64,000 nt of DNA from an uncultured Saprospiraceae bacterium (GTDB lineage: Bacteria; Bacteroidota; Bacteroidia; Chitinophagales; Saprospiraceae), in NCBI GenBank assembly GCA_937981555.1, contig CALJOK010000076.1, positions 34,763 to 98,762 on the forward strand, read 5' to 3'. Shown here in pieces: positions 50,779 to 58,377 of this stretch. Numbering within the stretch: position 1 is the stretch's first letter; every line of letters begins with the position of its first letter. The translations under genes and the position numbers were made by a program. The notes below the pieces were generated by a model. It ran no database searches. It had not been told where the DNA came from and was given only the letters and a program-made list of their open reading frames with translations.

Positions 50779-51633
50779 TTATTTTTTACTTAAAATAAAA
50801 TTCATTACTGCTTCAGAGAAGTTTTTTGCTTTGTAAGTATTATTGTGATTGCCTTTTATAATTTTTAATTCACTATTCGATAAATGGTTTTGAAGGTCAG
50901 CAGGACTGCCGTTGTCAATATCTTCATCACCTGCTAGAATTAATATTTTCGTTTTAATATTTTCTAATTCTTCGATACTCGTTACAGGTTGAAATTCTTG
51001 CAACCAACTCAATACTTGCAAGTTTGCATTGATTGATGTAGCATATTCAACGGCGCCTTTTGTAATTTCATTTAAAGGTTCTTTTCCTCCAAATGCTTCT
51101 GCAAACATAACTCTTCGGTTCCAATTTGGATTAGAAAAATCTAAACCCATTCCTCCGATGACTGCTTTTTTGATTCGAGTTTCTTGAGTTAATAATTTTG
51201 CTAAAACAATAGAACCTCGGGAATAACCTACCGCGATATATTTTTCCAAATTCAAGTGGTCGGCTAATCTTTTTAAGTCTTTTATTTCTGCGTCGTTGGT
51301 ATAAGCGTTCGGATTATTCGGTTGGTCAGATTTTCCATTTCCTCTTAGGTCAGGAACGATTACTCGAAAACCTTTTTCTAATAAATCTTTTTTTAGTGCG
51401 GAACGATTCCAAGAATTCCCACTAGAAATAAATCCGTGAAGGAGGATGACCGGTTCGCCTTCTCCTTCATCGGTGTAAGCGATTTTTACTTTGTCGGAAG
51501 AAGAAAATTTGTTTTCGATTGATTTTACAACGGAAGAAATAGTCTCTCTTTTTTCAGTAGCATTTTTTGCGGGAGTATCACAAGCAGTTAAAATGAAGAC
51601 AAAAAGGTAAAATAGAATGGCGGAATACTTCAT
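50779..51633 (-). CDS. Alpha/beta-hydrolase fold lipoprotein
   Basis: 284 aa with a lipobox (FVFILTACDTPAK). The oxyanion hole region is VILLHGFISSGNSWNRSAL, the nucleophile elbow VGYSRGSIVLA, and the acid region ILILAGDEDIDNGSP. The catalytic His is in IIKGNHNNTYKA. It is like haloalkane dehalogenase/esterase-type proteins but the substrate is unknown. It is divergent from the TraB-like gene at 51696. Confidence 0.85.
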   Translation of the reverse strand: MKYSAILFYLFVFILTACDTPAKNATEKRETISSVVKSIENKFSSSDKVKIAYTDEGEGEPVILLHGFISSGNSWNRSALKKDLLEKGFRVIVPDLRGNGKSDQPNNPNAYTNDAEIKDLKRLADHLNLEKYIAVGYSRGSIVLAKLLTQETRIKKAVIGGMGLDFSNPNWNRRVMFAEAFGGKEPLNEITKGAVEYATSINANLQVLSWLQEFQPVTSIEELENIKTKILILAGDEDIDNGSPADLQNHLSNSELKIIKGNHNNTYKAKNFSEAVMNFILSKK

Positions 51634-51664
51634 GTTTTTTTTTAGTAAAAGTAAAAAAATAAAA

Positions 51665-51685
51665 TTTGTAAGTATATTGTTATTT
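51665..51685 (+). repeat. Dispersed micro-motif in a divergent gene gap
   Basis: TTTGTAAGTATATTGTTATT lies 11 bp upstream of the TraB-like gene start. Confidence 0.6.
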
Positions 51686-51695
51686 AAAAAATAAA

Positions 51696-52490
51696 ATGAA
51701 AGATCTTATTACCGTTTTTGTTGTGAGTTTATTTTTAATTAGTTTGTTTAGTTGCCATCAACCTACCCCTATTAATTCCTCTGCGGAAAAAAATAAAAAT
51801 GAAGTTTTGATTTTAGGAACTATCCACGGAGGGCATTTGACAGACAGTATTTACAACACCGCTTATTTGGAGAAATTAATTACGGAGATTAACCCAGATT
51901 ATATTTTAGCTGAAATCCCGCCTAACCTTTTTGACGAAGCGATGGCAGGTTTTAAAAGAGATGATACGATTTCTGAACCTCGAGTGATGCGTTTCCCAGA
52001 ATATGTTGATGTCGTTTTTCCTTTGACAAAAAAGATGAAATTTGAAATTATCCCAACTGCAGGTTGGACTCGAATCATGGCAAATGAACGTAGCGAAAAA
52101 TTAAAAGCAATTAGTAAAGACCCAAGTCGAGTAGAAGACTGGCAAGTATTCGAGGAGGCCAATGCGCTTTCTGATTCGGTGTATGAAGCTACGGGGAAAG
52201 TTGATGATCCGTATTTTATTCACACAAATACTTACGATAGCATTCAAGATATTAGTTTGCAGGTTTACAATCGTTTGTTTAATGTGGAGCTTTGTTTGGG
52301 AGGCTGGGATAATATAAATATTGCACATTATTGGAACATCGAAAAAGCTTTGGAAAAATATCGTTACCAAGGAAAACGATTTTTGATTATTTATGGAGCA
52401 GGGCATAAAAGCTGGTTTATGCGAGAGTTGCGGAAACGAGATGATGTGAATTTAATTGAGATGAAGCCGTTTTTGGATGCGATACAGTAG
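51696..52490 (+). CDS. TraB/PrgY-like (DUF5694) lipoprotein
   Basis: 264 aa with a lipobox (FLISLFSCHQPTP). The EVLILGTIHGGHLTDSIYNT segment and DYILAEIPPNLFDEAMAGF are the TraB/TIKI-type start, where His and Glu may bind metal. RFLIIYGAGHKSWFMRELRK has the second conserved His. DUF5694 proteins of this shape are common in Bacteroidota and of unproven function; metal-dependent peptidase or haem-binding activity is possible from the wider family. Confidence 0.78.
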   Translation: MKDLITVFVVSLFLISLFSCHQPTPINSSAEKNKNEVLILGTIHGGHLTDSIYNTAYLEKLITEINPDYILAEIPPNLFDEAMAGFKRDDTISEPRVMRFPEYVDVVFPLTKKMKFEIIPTAGWTRIMANERSEKLKAISKDPSRVEDWQVFEEANALSDSVYEATGKVDDPYFIHTNTYDSIQDISLQVYNRLFNVELCLGGWDNINIAHYWNIEKALEKYRYQGKRFLIIYGAGHKSWFMRELRKRDDVNLIEMKPFLDAIQ

Positions 52491-52504
52491 ATCGAATTTT
52501 AATG

Positions 52505-52546
52505 AAAAAAGTCAAAAATCTATCACTCAGATTTTTGACTTTTTTT
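52505..52546. terminator. Bidirectional terminator
   Basis: AAAAAAGTCAAAAATC and GATTTTTGACTTTTTT are perfect arms around TATCACTCA. Confidence 0.85.
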
Positions 52547-52556
52547 AATTTGAAAC

Positions 52557-52787
52557 TTATCGCCAATAACCATTAGCAGTAGAGATCGTTTGGTAATTAA
52601 GTGCAATTACTTGCGAAGCAGCAGTCAATCCATCTGCACTATTGGCATATTCAGGACGAAGTTTTTTTAAAATTTCAACATCTGGTTGAGTAGATTTTAC
52701 TCCCATTCTTGAAAGTTTGACAGCTAGCTCAAAACCTTCTTGAGGAGTTTTAGTAATCAAAGTTGGTAGCCATGTTTCGTTTGCCAT
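52557..52787 (-). CDS. 76-aa protein of unknown function, end of the globin operon
   Basis: 76 aa, soluble, with a helical pattern (TKTPQEGFELAVKLSRMGVK, ILKKLRPEYANSADGLTAAS). No cofactor motif and no known family. It follows the ferredoxin gene by 37 bp on the same strand, and its position makes it the last gene of the probable nitrosative-stress operon. The facing terminator at 52505 is close behind. Confidence 0.6.
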   Translation of the reverse strand: MANETWLPTLITKTPQEGFELAVKLSRMGVKSTQPDVEILKKLRPEYANSADGLTAASQVIALNYQTISTANGYWR

Positions 52788-52824
52788 ATTGTTTTATTTT
52801 TTATCAATGAAAAATGTTTTGATC

Positions 52825-53139
52825 TTAATCATCACCAATATATCTTATTTCTGTTTGATGAATTCTTTTATCCAAAAAAACTTGACAAGCAAGGCGACTA
52901 TCTGTGGATGCATTTGACAATAAAGAGAGTCTGTGAACCTCATCTATTTCTGTGATTACTAAATCGTTTTTTGGTGTAACGGCTATGTGGCAAGTTCCGC
53001 ACCAAGCCCTTCCTCGACAATCTCCCCAATCTTCTATTCCTTGATCTCTGACAAATTCCATCAAGTTGGAGTAGGAGTGTGGCTCGAAAAATAATCGATG
53101 CTGCTGTCCAATACTATTTGTAAAAAAAAGGAAATACAT
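52825..53139 (-). CDS. Plant-type [2Fe-2S] ferredoxin
   Basis: 104 aa. The cluster ligands are C41, C47 and C50 in GDCRGRAWCGTCHIAV and C85 in LACQVFLDKR. The fold and spacing match adrenodoxin-like ferredoxins. It lies 3 bp after the truncated haemoglobin and probably supplies electrons to it or to an unseen reductase partner. It is cytoplasmic. Confidence 0.88.
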   Translation of the reverse strand: MYFLFFTNSIGQQHRLFFEPHSYSNLMEFVRDQGIEDWGDCRGRAWCGTCHIAVTPKNDLVITEIDEVHRLSLLSNASTDSRLACQVFLDKRIHQTEIRYIGDD

Positions 53140-53142
53140 GTG

Positions 53143-53535
53143 TTATAAAATATTTTTAAAATTTTGATTGGCTTGGAGATATGCTAATTTTGATTGGAAT
53201 AATTTTCCCATTTTGATGGCTCTCATTTTTGCATCATCGGCTTTTTCTCCTACAAAATGTTCATCAATTGTTTCAATAAAAAGTGTAATCCATTTCTCGA
53301 AGTGAACTTGTTGAACCGGAAGGGAAGCATGTTTTGAAAATGGATTTCCGACATAATCTCTTACCGCAAATAAAACGGTATGCCAAAAACTATACATTCG
53401 TTCCAGATGCGGGCCCCAATTATCATTAGGAATTTTTGCTGCGAAAACTGGCCCGAGGGTCATGTCTATTCGCACTTTTTTATAAAAAGCATCCACAAAT
53501 ATTTTCACATCATCTTTGTCCTGAATATCATTCAT
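53143..53535 (-). CDS. Group III truncated haemoglobin
   Basis: 130 aa. The short 2-on-2 globin has FVDAFYKKVRIDMTLGPVF at helix A/B, YSFWHTVLFAVRDYVGNPF, and the proximal His H78 in LPVQQVHFEKWITLFIETID. Group III globins bind O2 and NO, and some act in nitrosative stress. The gene overlaps the membrane gene upstream by 8 bp and is followed by a ferredoxin, so a redox partnership is likely by context. Confidence 0.9.
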   Translation of the reverse strand: MNDIQDKDDVKIFVDAFYKKVRIDMTLGPVFAAKIPNDNWGPHLERMYSFWHTVLFAVRDYVGNPFSKHASLPVQQVHFEKWITLFIETIDEHFVGEKADDAKMRAIKMGKLFQSKLAYLQANQNFKNIL

Positions 53536-53959
53536 GGTTGTATATTTTTATAAAACTTGTGATTAATAATCCCACCTTTAAAATTTCAAAAGCAACATAG
53601 TAAAAGTGATGATTACTTTTTGCGACGTCTATTCCATTTAATAAATTATCGACTCGGACATTTAGAAGTGGCAACAACCAAAAACTTTGTACGGCAATTA
53701 AAAAGATTAAAGAGATAAGAATTATTAAAAGAGGCGTGTTTAAATTTTTAAATTGAAAGGCTATCCATCCAATGAGTAGAACTGAGAAAATCATTTCCAC
53801 TTTGTTAAGTGCGGTGAAAACAATTTTCCCAATCCCCAAACCTAGGATAGTTGTAATGTTAGGTGCTTGAAATTTTAGCGGCGCTTCTAAAAAAGAAATG
53901 CCTAAAACCATTCCTGTCCAAATTCCTAAAATAAGTAAAACCATTAATTTCATTTTCAT
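53528..53959 (-). CDS. Four-transmembrane protein of the globin operon
   Basis: 143 aa with four hydrophobic segments (MVLLILGIWTGMVLGISFLE, EMIFSVLLIGWIAFQF, LLIILISLIFLIAVQSFWLL and FEILKVGLLITSFIKIY). GISFLEAPLKFQAPNITTIL has a conserved look, with E and P that resemble DUF4149-like proteins. It overlaps both neighbours (4 bp and 8 bp), so it is translated with the cupin and the globin. No His pattern for haem binding is obvious. Confidence 0.7.
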   Translation of the reverse strand: MKMKLMVLLILGIWTGMVLGISFLEAPLKFQAPNITTILGLGIGKIVFTALNKVEMIFSVLLIGWIAFQFKNLNTPLLIILISLIFLIAVQSFWLLPLLNVRVDNLLNGIDVAKSNHHFYYVAFEILKVGLLITSFIKIYNHE

Positions 53960-54246
53960 TTTTCAAATCTCATTTTAGTTGAAGTAGAAAGAACAACGAA
54001 AATTTCTGACTCGTCGATGCAAGTAACTTTATGAAAAACATCAGCAGGAATGCTCCATGATTCGCCAGCATTTAATTCTTGTTCTCTGTCTTTTTCGGAG
54101 TAAAGAATTTTTCCATTTCTGACGAGTAGCAAAGCGCTGTCATTGACCTTGTGGTTTTCCAAAACATCTCCAGCATTTCCTGAGATACTCAGTACTTTGA
54201 ATTCAGGAGAGGGAGTTGATGCACTAATTTTTACTTTATTATTCAT
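53956..54246 (-). CDS. Small cupin-domain protein
   Basis: 96 aa from the ATG at 54246, which overlaps the upstream stop by 4 bp; a longer frame to 54393 runs through the previous gene. The beta-barrel shows SPEFKVLSISGNAGDVLENH, then LLVRNGKILYSEKDREQELN and AGESWSIPADVFHKVTCIDE. The two cupin motifs hold His at NH and FH. It may bind a metal; ligand unknown. Small cupins often sit in nitrosative-stress operons. Confidence 0.8.
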   Translation of the reverse strand: MNNKVKISASTPSPEFKVLSISGNAGDVLENHKVNDSALLLVRNGKILYSEKDREQELNAGESWSIPADVFHKVTCIDESEIFVVLSTSTKMRFEK

Positions 54247-54602
54247 AATGTGAGGAGGTAAGTTATTGTTGGGATTAAGATTAATATAAGTATAGTCGCG
54301 TGATATAATGGAATGAAAAATCGACTTTTTGCTCCACCGATATGAGCCATCACATTGGCAAAAAATAACATAATACTTACGCCGACAAACCAAACATAAT
54401 TAGGTGTGATCGTTGCCATTGCAAAAATGGATAAAACCATAAAAATACAAGGAATCGCAATGATCACATTCAAATACCAAAGGATGCCTTCGTCGGCTTT
54501 GCTATCTGCATATTCCAAATATGTAGTCCATAGAGATTTTCTAGTAACAACTTTTTTTGTTGTTTTAAATTCGTTTAATCTGTTTGCTGTGATGGTAGTC
54601 AT
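54243..54602 (-). CDS. Three-transmembrane protein, first gene of the globin operon
   Basis: 119 aa. A polar 40-residue start is followed by three hydrophobic helices (LNVIIAIPCIFMVLSIFAMA, FVGVSIMLFFANVMAHIGG, LYHATILILILIPTITYLL). His in MAHIGGAKSR and PLYHA could bind haem or metal. No family was recognised. It lies right behind a palindromic site at 54627-54652 that is related to the one in the Rrf2 promoter. Confidence 0.65.
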   Translation of the reverse strand: MTTITANRLNEFKTTKKVVTRKSLWTTYLEYADSKADEGILWYLNVIIAIPCIFMVLSIFAMATITPNYVWFVGVSIMLFFANVMAHIGGAKSRFFIPLYHATILILILIPTITYLLTL

Positions 54603-54626
54603 GATATATTTATTTTTAATTGTTAT

Positions 54627-54652
54627 AAAAGGTAAGAAGACCTTTTAGTCTT
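54627..54652. promoter_or_regulatory. Candidate Rrf2 operator upstream of the globin operon
   Basis: AAAAGGTaagaagACCTTTT is a perfect 7+7 dyad, overlapped by AAGACcttttaGTCTT. It lies 25-50 bp upstream of the first operon gene. The core AGnTCTTTTAT matches the site in the Rrf2 promoter at 55136-55152. Confidence 0.55.
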
Positions 54653-54670
54653 TTATTGCTGTAAATTTTT

Positions 54671-55096
54671 TTATCTTTTGTAAACCTCTGCGTGAAAACC
54701 ATTTACTAAATCTTGTAAAGTATTCTCTTTGCACATTGCATTTAATTCATCTCTGACTACTTCAAATTTGAAATGAAGAGGGCATGGTTTCTTTGCATTA
54801 CATTGTGTCAATCCTAATCCACATTTATTAAAAATTGCTTTGCCATCAATTGCATCTACAATATCGTAAAGTGTTATTTTATCTAAATCTCTCGAAATAT
54901 AAAATCCTCCAGCTGGTCCTTTTTGCGAACTGATGATATCTCTTTTGACCAAATTCTGTAGAATTTTAGCAGTAAAAGATTCAGGCGTATTGGCTGCTTT
55001 ACAAAGTTCTTTGATTCCTATTTTTCTATTTTCTTTACCTGCCTCAGCTATGACTGTTAGTGCTCTGATTCCGTATTCGCAAGTTTTTGAAAACAT
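54671..55096 (-). CDS. Rrf2-family transcriptional regulator, probable NO or Fe-S sensor
   Basis: 141 aa. The winged helix is at 1-65 (CEYGIRALTVIAEAG, SSQKGPAGGFYISRDLDKIT). C92, C99 and C105 in KCGLGLTQCNAKKPCPLHF are placed like the cluster ligands of NsrR and IscR. The downstream genes, including a truncated haemoglobin, favour an NsrR-type NO sensor. It is transcribed towards that operon but with its own site in front of each. Confidence 0.88.
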   Translation of the reverse strand: MFSKTCEYGIRALTVIAEAGKENRKIGIKELCKAANTPESFTAKILQNLVKRDIISSQKGPAGGFYISRDLDKITLYDIVDAIDGKAIFNKCGLGLTQCNAKKPCPLHFKFEVVRDELNAMCKENTLQDLVNGFHAEVYKR

Positions 55097-55125
55097 GATT
55101 TTTTATTTTAAAATTAATTACAAAA

Positions 55126-55152
55126 CAAATATAGGATAAAAAGGTCTTTTAT
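55126..55152 (-). promoter_or_regulatory. Rrf2 promoter with overlapping operator candidate
   Basis: On the - strand a TATATTTG (-7) occupies 55126-55133. Just upstream ATAAAAGACCTTTTTAT (55136-55152) is a near-palindrome between the -7 and the -33 positions, where a bound repressor would block polymerase. The dyad resembles the site at 54627-54652. The -33 element is a poor TGG. Confidence 0.55.
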
Positions 55153-55187
55153 TCCAGTTTTTATTATTTTTTTTGAAAAAAATCGTT

Positions 55188-55271
55188 TTACCTTTCTGAC
55201 ATAAGGGAAGTGTAGCCGATGATGTCGGTGAAGAGGATAGCGGCGAGTTTTCGTTTTTTTGTGGGAGACAT
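55188..55271 (-). pseudogene. 5' remnant of an adenylate/guanylate cyclase gene
   Basis: The frame from ATG at 55271 reads RKLAAILFTDIIGYTSLM at residues 7-24, then stops at 55188-55190. This is the first 24 residues of a class III cyclase domain and is nearly identical to residues 11-28 of the intact cyclase at 55880-58198 (RKLAAILFADIVGYTSLM). DNA identity is also high. It is a truncated second copy beside a REP element. Confidence 0.8.
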
Positions 55272-55278
55272 ATATTTT

Positions 55279-55381
55279 TGAGTTTCGCCCTTTCAGGGCT
55301 TGAAAACTATTTTGTGATTTTTTCCCAAGGCAACGCCTTGGGAATAAATTAAAAATTACGGGAAGCCCTGAAAGGGCGCAA
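55279..55381. repeat. REP-like inverted repeat with GCCCTGAAAGGGC ends
   Basis: The arms CGCCCTTTCAGGGCTT (left, from 55287) and AAGCCCTGAAAGGGCG (right, to 55378) are inverted copies and each is itself palindromic. An inner hairpin CCCAAGGCaacGCCTTGGG lies at 55324-55342. It sits 30 bp downstream of the transposase stop codon, as in REP/RAYT pairs. Confidence 0.88.
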
Positions 55382-55410
55382 TATTTCTTCCCAAAAACAT
55401 AAAACCATCA

Positions 55411-55863
55411 TCAATCCCACAAATATTTCTCATCATATTCAATCCCATATTGTTCTAAAAACTGAATCACTTCTTCTTGAAAGGTCATTTTTTTATGATG
55501 TTCTTTTTGATTAGAAATATATTTTGAAACGACCTCCACCTTCGATTGACTTACCGAAAATACGGCATACCCTCCTTGCCATGAAAAATCAACAAACTCG
55601 CTACCTTGTGTTTTCATCCACTTGCTACTGCTCTTTTTTATTTCCTCTAAAAATTTGGCAATGGTAATCGTCCTTGGAAATGTAGATAAAATATGGATAT
55701 GATTTGGCATTCCATTGATATTGATAGGGACACCTTTTAAATTTTTAATCACTCCTCCAATATAAGCGTACAACTCTTTTTCCACTTTCGGTAAAATCAA
55801 ATTCTCTCTATTTTTTGTACTAAAAATAATGTGTAAATACACTTTTGATAATGATTGCGCCAT
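55411..55863 (-). CDS. REP-associated tyrosine transposase (RAYT, IS200-like Y1)
   Basis: 150 aa from the ATG at 55863 (MAQSLSKVYLHIIFSTKN). The HUH metal motif is NGMPNHIHILSTFP, and the catalytic Tyr is probably in VEVVSKYISNQKEHHKK. FLEEIKKSSSKWMKTQ and FSWQGGYAVFSVS are the usual RAYT blocks. It likely cuts and moves the palindrome at 55279-55381. It lies 16 bp after the cyclase stop codon, so the pair may have inserted there. No terminal inverted repeats of an IS were found. Confidence 0.9.
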   Translation of the reverse strand: MAQSLSKVYLHIIFSTKNRENLILPKVEKELYAYIGGVIKNLKGVPININGMPNHIHILSTFPRTITIAKFLEEIKKSSSKWMKTQGSEFVDFSWQGGYAVFSVSQSKVEVVSKYISNQKEHHKKMTFQEEVIQFLEQYGIEYDEKYLWD

Positions 55864-55879
55864 AGTATGTTTTATTATT

Positions 55880-58198
55880 TTAATCCTCCAAAGCCCCCTC
55901 AAAAGGCACTAACTCTGGCAACTTCAATTCCGCCAAAGCTTTAGCAAAAGGAGGATATTCTTTTTTGACTTGATTATAAAATGGATCAGTTCGAAAAGTA
56001 TGGTAGTTCCCAAAACGGGGAATTTGTTCATTGAATTCCAATAAGGTGGAGGTCGCTTCTTTATAGTTTTTTTGAAAGATATAATTCTTAATCTCTATCG
56101 GAAACTTTTCGCATTGCATCATTTTGTCTCCTTTAGGTAAAGGTATCCAAATCCCGTTATTGAATAAACCAGATTGAATTAATTTATTAGATTCTTGATG
56201 CCTATTCAAGACAGAAAGGGCGAAAGCTTTTCTGTCTATATTTATCTTATCAGGGTTTTGTTCATAAAATACCAATAACTGCTGAGCATAATGATTACAA
56301 GAATCCACCTTGTTAGTGATAAAATAAATTCCCATTTTTTTGAATAAAACTCCCTCTCCTTTAATTGCAATTTCAGGGTGGTCGATTTTCCAGTTGCTCG
56401 TAGTATCTAATATAGTCAAACAATTTTCCCAATCCTGTTGAAAATAATTTTTATAAAACAAATAGTCATTTCTATACTCTGTTTTTAAAGTTGGAGGAAC
56501 TGGGGTCATATCTCCTAAGCTAATTGCATTAAGAAATAATTGATCCTTGAATAGTTTTGCATCACTAAATTTCAAACTAATGTTTCGCATATTAATAGCT
56601 CCTCCTACATCTCCTTGAAGTTCTAGCATGGTGGCTATTTCGCTCCATATTAATGCGCTCATGGGATTTTGATTTTTTACTTTTGCAAAACTATAAAAAG
56701 CACTTATGGGTAGGATGTACCTTTTATATATAGCACCGATGTAATAATTTGCTTTATAATTCTCAGGGTTTTTTTCAATTACTTTTAAGAAAAATTGCAA
56801 TCCTTTTTCATAATGGCGTAACCCGTGGTATTCATAAATTCCTCTAGCAAGATTTATTTCCCAAGAATCGGAAAAGTGAGTTTCAATATAATTCATAATT
56901 GCTTCCGCCTCTTGCTGAAGAGCAACACTATTATCAAAGGAAAATAGAAGACTGGTTTTCGTAATTATAAGTCCTACCCATGCTGAAAGATAATTGGAGT
57001 CTATTTTAATAGCATTCTCATATTGATTAATCGCATTTTCAAAAGCATTAAGACTATAGTCAACAGCTAATATTTCATTGCCTTTTAAGTAATGCCCATA
57101 AGCCAACACATCTGGTTCATATTCTTTTTCAGTAGGTTCGTTTTTGTTGAAAAATGAAAATTGATGAAGGACTTGATTAGCAATATCGGTTTGTAATTTA
57201 AAAATATCAGAAAACTTATTTTGATACTGTGATATCTCTTTCAGACTCTTGCCACTTTCCGCATCCAACAATTCGATGTTCACTCGAATGTCATCCCCTT
57301 CTATTTGGAACATCCCCATCAGCAGATAATCTACATTTAATTCTTCTCCAATCTCTTTCGGCGTCTTTGTTGAATTAGTATAAGTGTTAGTTGTCTGAAG
57401 AGAACTCAGGTATTCAAATTTTTTACTCAATGACAATTTGGTTCGTATTTCGGAGGCCATCCCCATACCGTAATGGTTATTGGTTTGGTCGCTACTTATA
57501 TTTCGAAAAGGAACGACTGCCAAACTTACTTCACCATCTTGATATTCTTTTTTGCCGAAAAAACCTGCCTGAAAAATGAATATTGCCGATAGGATTAGAG
57601 CAACTAAAGTGAAAGGGATCAACCACTTTAGTTTTTTGGACTTGACCTTTCCTTTCATTTCGCTTCGCTTTGGAATTGCAAATCCATCATTCGCGAAAGC
57701 AAAAACTTCCATCGGTTCTTCCAAATTTTTAAATTCAAAATTCCCCAACGAAATCATTTTTAAATCAGGATTATTCTTCACTTCATCTCTTACTTTTTTA
57801 GAAAATAAAATTCCGCCTGCAATTCCCATTGACTCAATTCTTGAAGTTATATTAATGCTATCTCCAAATATTTTATCACCTTCCAAAGTAACTGTTCCGC
57901 TATGAATACCTATGCGGACTGGTGTCTTTGGGGAAGTGTTAAAAGTAGTTTGCAAAGCCATCGCACATCTTACTGCATCGATTGGAATTTGGAAAGTACA
58001 TAAAGCACCGTCGCCGTAGAAGTTGACAATTCGACCGTTAAAGGAAGTTACTTTTTCTTCTAATTGCTTTTGGAAATGACGAAGGAGATGGGAAGCTGCT
58101 TGCTCATCTTTTTGCATGAGGGAAGTGTAGCCGACGATATCGGCGAAGAGGATGGCGGCGAGCTTGCGATCTGAGGTGTTGATGTTTTGGTTTTTCAA
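55880..58198 (-). CDS. Class III adenylate/guanylate cyclase with membrane anchor and TPR sensor
   Basis: 772 aa. The catalytic domain (about 8-185) has metal Asp D20 in LFADIVGYTSLM and D63 in NFYGDGALCTFQ, and the transition-state pair in GDSINITSRIES, so it should be active. A membrane helix follows at about 194-213. Residues 225-345 (VSLAVVPFRNISSDQTNNHY, ELNVDYLLMGMFQIEGDDIR) look like a FlgO/TolB-N type domain. Residues about 365-760 carry TPR repeats. Single-helix topology puts the cyclase inside and TPRs outside. The product (cAMP or cGMP) cannot be told. Confidence 0.88.
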   Translation of the reverse strand: MKNQNINTSDRKLAAILFADIVGYTSLMQKDEQAASHLLRHFQKQLEEKVTSFNGRIVNFYGDGALCTFQIPIDAVRCAMALQTTFNTSPKTPVRIGIHSGTVTLEGDKIFGDSINITSRIESMGIAGGILFSKKVRDEVKNNPDLKMISLGNFEFKNLEEPMEVFAFANDGFAIPKRSEMKGKVKSKKLKWLIPFTLVALILSAIFIFQAGFFGKKEYQDGEVSLAVVPFRNISSDQTNNHYGMGMASEIRTKLSLSKKFEYLSSLQTTNTYTNSTKTPKEIGEELNVDYLLMGMFQIEGDDIRVNIELLDAESGKSLKEISQYQNKFSDIFKLQTDIANQVLHQFSFFNKNEPTEKEYEPDVLAYGHYLKGNEILAVDYSLNAFENAINQYENAIKIDSNYLSAWVGLIITKTSLLFSFDNSVALQQEAEAIMNYIETHFSDSWEINLARGIYEYHGLRHYEKGLQFFLKVIEKNPENYKANYYIGAIYKRYILPISAFYSFAKVKNQNPMSALIWSEIATMLELQGDVGGAINMRNISLKFSDAKLFKDQLFLNAISLGDMTPVPPTLKTEYRNDYLFYKNYFQQDWENCLTILDTTSNWKIDHPEIAIKGEGVLFKKMGIYFITNKVDSCNHYAQQLLVFYEQNPDKINIDRKAFALSVLNRHQESNKLIQSGLFNNGIWIPLPKGDKMMQCEKFPIEIKNYIFQKNYKEATSTLLEFNEQIPRFGNYHTFRTDPFYNQVKKEYPPFAKALAELKLPELVPFEGALED

Positions 58199-58312
58199 GA
58201 TTTCAATTGGTATTAGTAATAGGTAAATATAATCTTTTGTATAAAACTAAGATAGGAATCATAATATTATTACAAGCATCCATTTGATAAAAATAACAAA
58301 ACTAAAGCATAA

Positions 58313-58341
58313 TTTGATTTACATGGAATTACTTACATTTG
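58313..58341 (+). promoter_or_regulatory. Bacteroidota-type promoter, TTTG-N17-TACATTTG
   Basis: TTTG at 58313-58316 and TACATTTG at 58334-58341, 17 bp apart, in the divergent gap; it would drive the peptidase gene 37 bp downstream. Confidence 0.6.
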
Positions 58342-58377
58342 TCAGAATTCAATTTATAAATCTTATAAAAATCCAAA

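Noticed and set aside
54247..54393. Longer N-terminus for the cupin
   Set aside because: It would run through most of the upstream gene; the ATG at 54246 gives a 4-bp overlap and a complete cupin domain.
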